DNA from: Glandiceps talaboti
Lineage: Eukaryota; Hemichordata; Enteropneusta; Spengelidae
Direction: 5' to 3'
Assembly: GCF_964340395.1 (NCBI RefSeq)
Contig: NC_135557.1
Location: 22,348,725-22,412,724 of the forward strand
DNA length: 64,000 nucleotides
Shown here: piece after piece, positions 63,062-64,000 of the stretch
Numbering within the stretch: the first letter of the stretch is position 1
How the letters are laid out: every line of letters starts with the position of its first letter
The notes under the pieces: model-generated
Seen by the model: the letters and a program-made list of their open reading frames with translations, nothing else
Databases searched by the model: none
What the model was told of the DNA's origin: nothing
Program-made: the position numbers and the translations under genes

Positions 63062-64000
63062 GATGTACCGCTGACATTTCATTGAAAAGGCAGTGCTTTT
63101 TAAAAAGAGAATATTTGAAAATAGTAAAGTAACAACAGAAACTGAACACGTGCATAAGCTCGTTATTTCGTCTGTTTTGTTCACCATTCATTTCAATAAA
63201 AGTAGACATTTTACTATGGTCTCACATAATTGATTGATAAGACACTGTAGGATTTCGACTTTACGAACTGACAAACCTAGAAATATCGATGTTTCGAATT
63301 TTAGAGGTAAGCAACAAAAAGTGTTGTTTCCTAAATTTGACTGGGATATCAATGCGTATTTACGTGTGAGTAACTATCTTTCCCCTAGCTTTACAGGTTG
63401 ACAAAACGCTTACCAATGCAAGCAATGCAAAGAATTCGGCCCGGGATCAATCGGAGAAAATCTCACGTGGTACATATAGCCCGTTTCCAGACGTACATGT
63501 ACAATGGAAATGTTCTATTCGTCAACCACGCCTCGGGTGTCGTCTGATATTTAAGATTTGGTGTGTTTTTTGTTTACACCTTCAAGACATAATGCAATGT
63601 TGTAAGAGATTCTTAACTCGCGGAACAAAAATTCCATGACTAATTGAAGGTACGCGTATACACGTATCATTCTGTAATCTCGCTTGTAACTATCGCTTCA
63701 AATTGTTGTTTAATCTGTTGAGTTTTAATATACTGAATAAATGCAACAATTATGTCAATCCACGATTTAAGAATCTAATTGATCTTGGCATATACATTGT
63801 TTGTTTTGAAAATATGACTGATGGACGAAAATGCAAATATGAACTTCGGTATATATTTATCAGAGTCCACTTCTTACATTTATATTATATTAATTTGTAT
63901 TCATAAGAACTGAAAGTGGACTAATTATAAACAATCCATGCTGTATGGTATATCTAAAATCAACATCAAATAATCAAATAGACATGTAAGTCGCAAATGG

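Larger units (their letters stand above)
54237..64000. other. Region upstream of the gene 2 ETS exon (presumed intron; no exon found)
   Basis: If gene 2 has the structure of gene 1, its DPYQI-type exon should lie to the right on the minus strand. It was searched for by eye through 64000 and not found. The corresponding intron of gene 1 is 31.6 kb, so it may simply lie outside the window. The region holds a degenerate repeat at 55.9-56.2 kb, microsatellites at 57.4 and 61.6 kb, a G-quadruplex-type tract at 57.1 kb and two promoter-like spots (58.1 and 63.0 kb). Nothing else is supported. Confidence 0.6.

Noticed and set aside
63205-63230. Candidate linker exon of gene 2 (minus strand reads TATGTGAGACCA, like the end of the 69-nt exon)
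   Set aside because: No GT donor follows in the right position and the codons further upstream do not match; chance similarity.

Overview
This is an AT-rich, repeat-laden piece of an animal nuclear genome. The evidence is spliced genes with consensus GT/AG borders, introns of 11 and 31 kb, and hardly any open frames apart from simple-sequence read-through. The only genes that can be identified are two ERG/FLI1-subfamily ETS transcription factor genes. Protein features (two short exons upstream of the ETS exon, ETS domain, ERG/FLI1-type C-terminus) suggest a bilaterian. The abundance of (ATAC)n, (CAC)n, (GACA)n and minisatellites fits a marine invertebrate, but the species cannot be fixed from the sequence.

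Layout. Gene 1 is on the + strand and three of its exons are visible: a 69-nt exon (5682-5750), a 48-nt exon (17102-17149) and the terminal ETS exon (48706-49223). All join in phase 1 and give the ERG/FLI1 order: linker, DPYQI...SSRLA, then SGQIQLWQ. Its promoter and PNT/SAM exons lie left of the window or were not recognised. Gene 2 is on the - strand. Only its terminal ETS exon (53716-54236) is seen, tail-to-tail with gene 1, and no partner exon was found in the 9.8 kb to its right.

The first 229 nt of the two ETS exons are identical, synonymous sites included, while the C-terminal tails are only about 58% identical in protein and the flanking introns are unrelated. This points to gene conversion, or exceptional DNA-level constraint, between inverted paralogues. 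A 750-bp tetranucleotide palindrome, (TATG)n followed by (CATA)n, sits near the midpoint between the two stop codons.

The rest of the window is intron and intergenic DNA packed with tandem arrays of unrelated unit sequence (27, 36, 37, 39, 42, 50, 67 and about 130 bp), microsatellites, a 339-bp TTAA-flanked palindrome that looks like a MITE, and a pair of inverted dispersed repeats (4.1 kb and 8.4 kb). E2F-like TTCCCGCC/TTTCGCGCC motifs and the full CRE palindrome TGACGTCA occur far more often than base composition predicts. No tRNA, rRNA, CRISPR array or transposon-coded protein was recognised.

Working together: both genes would encode nuclear DNA-binding regulators with the same GGAA-recognition surface but different C-terminal tails, so the pair would be expected to share target sites and differ in partners or activity. 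That is inference.
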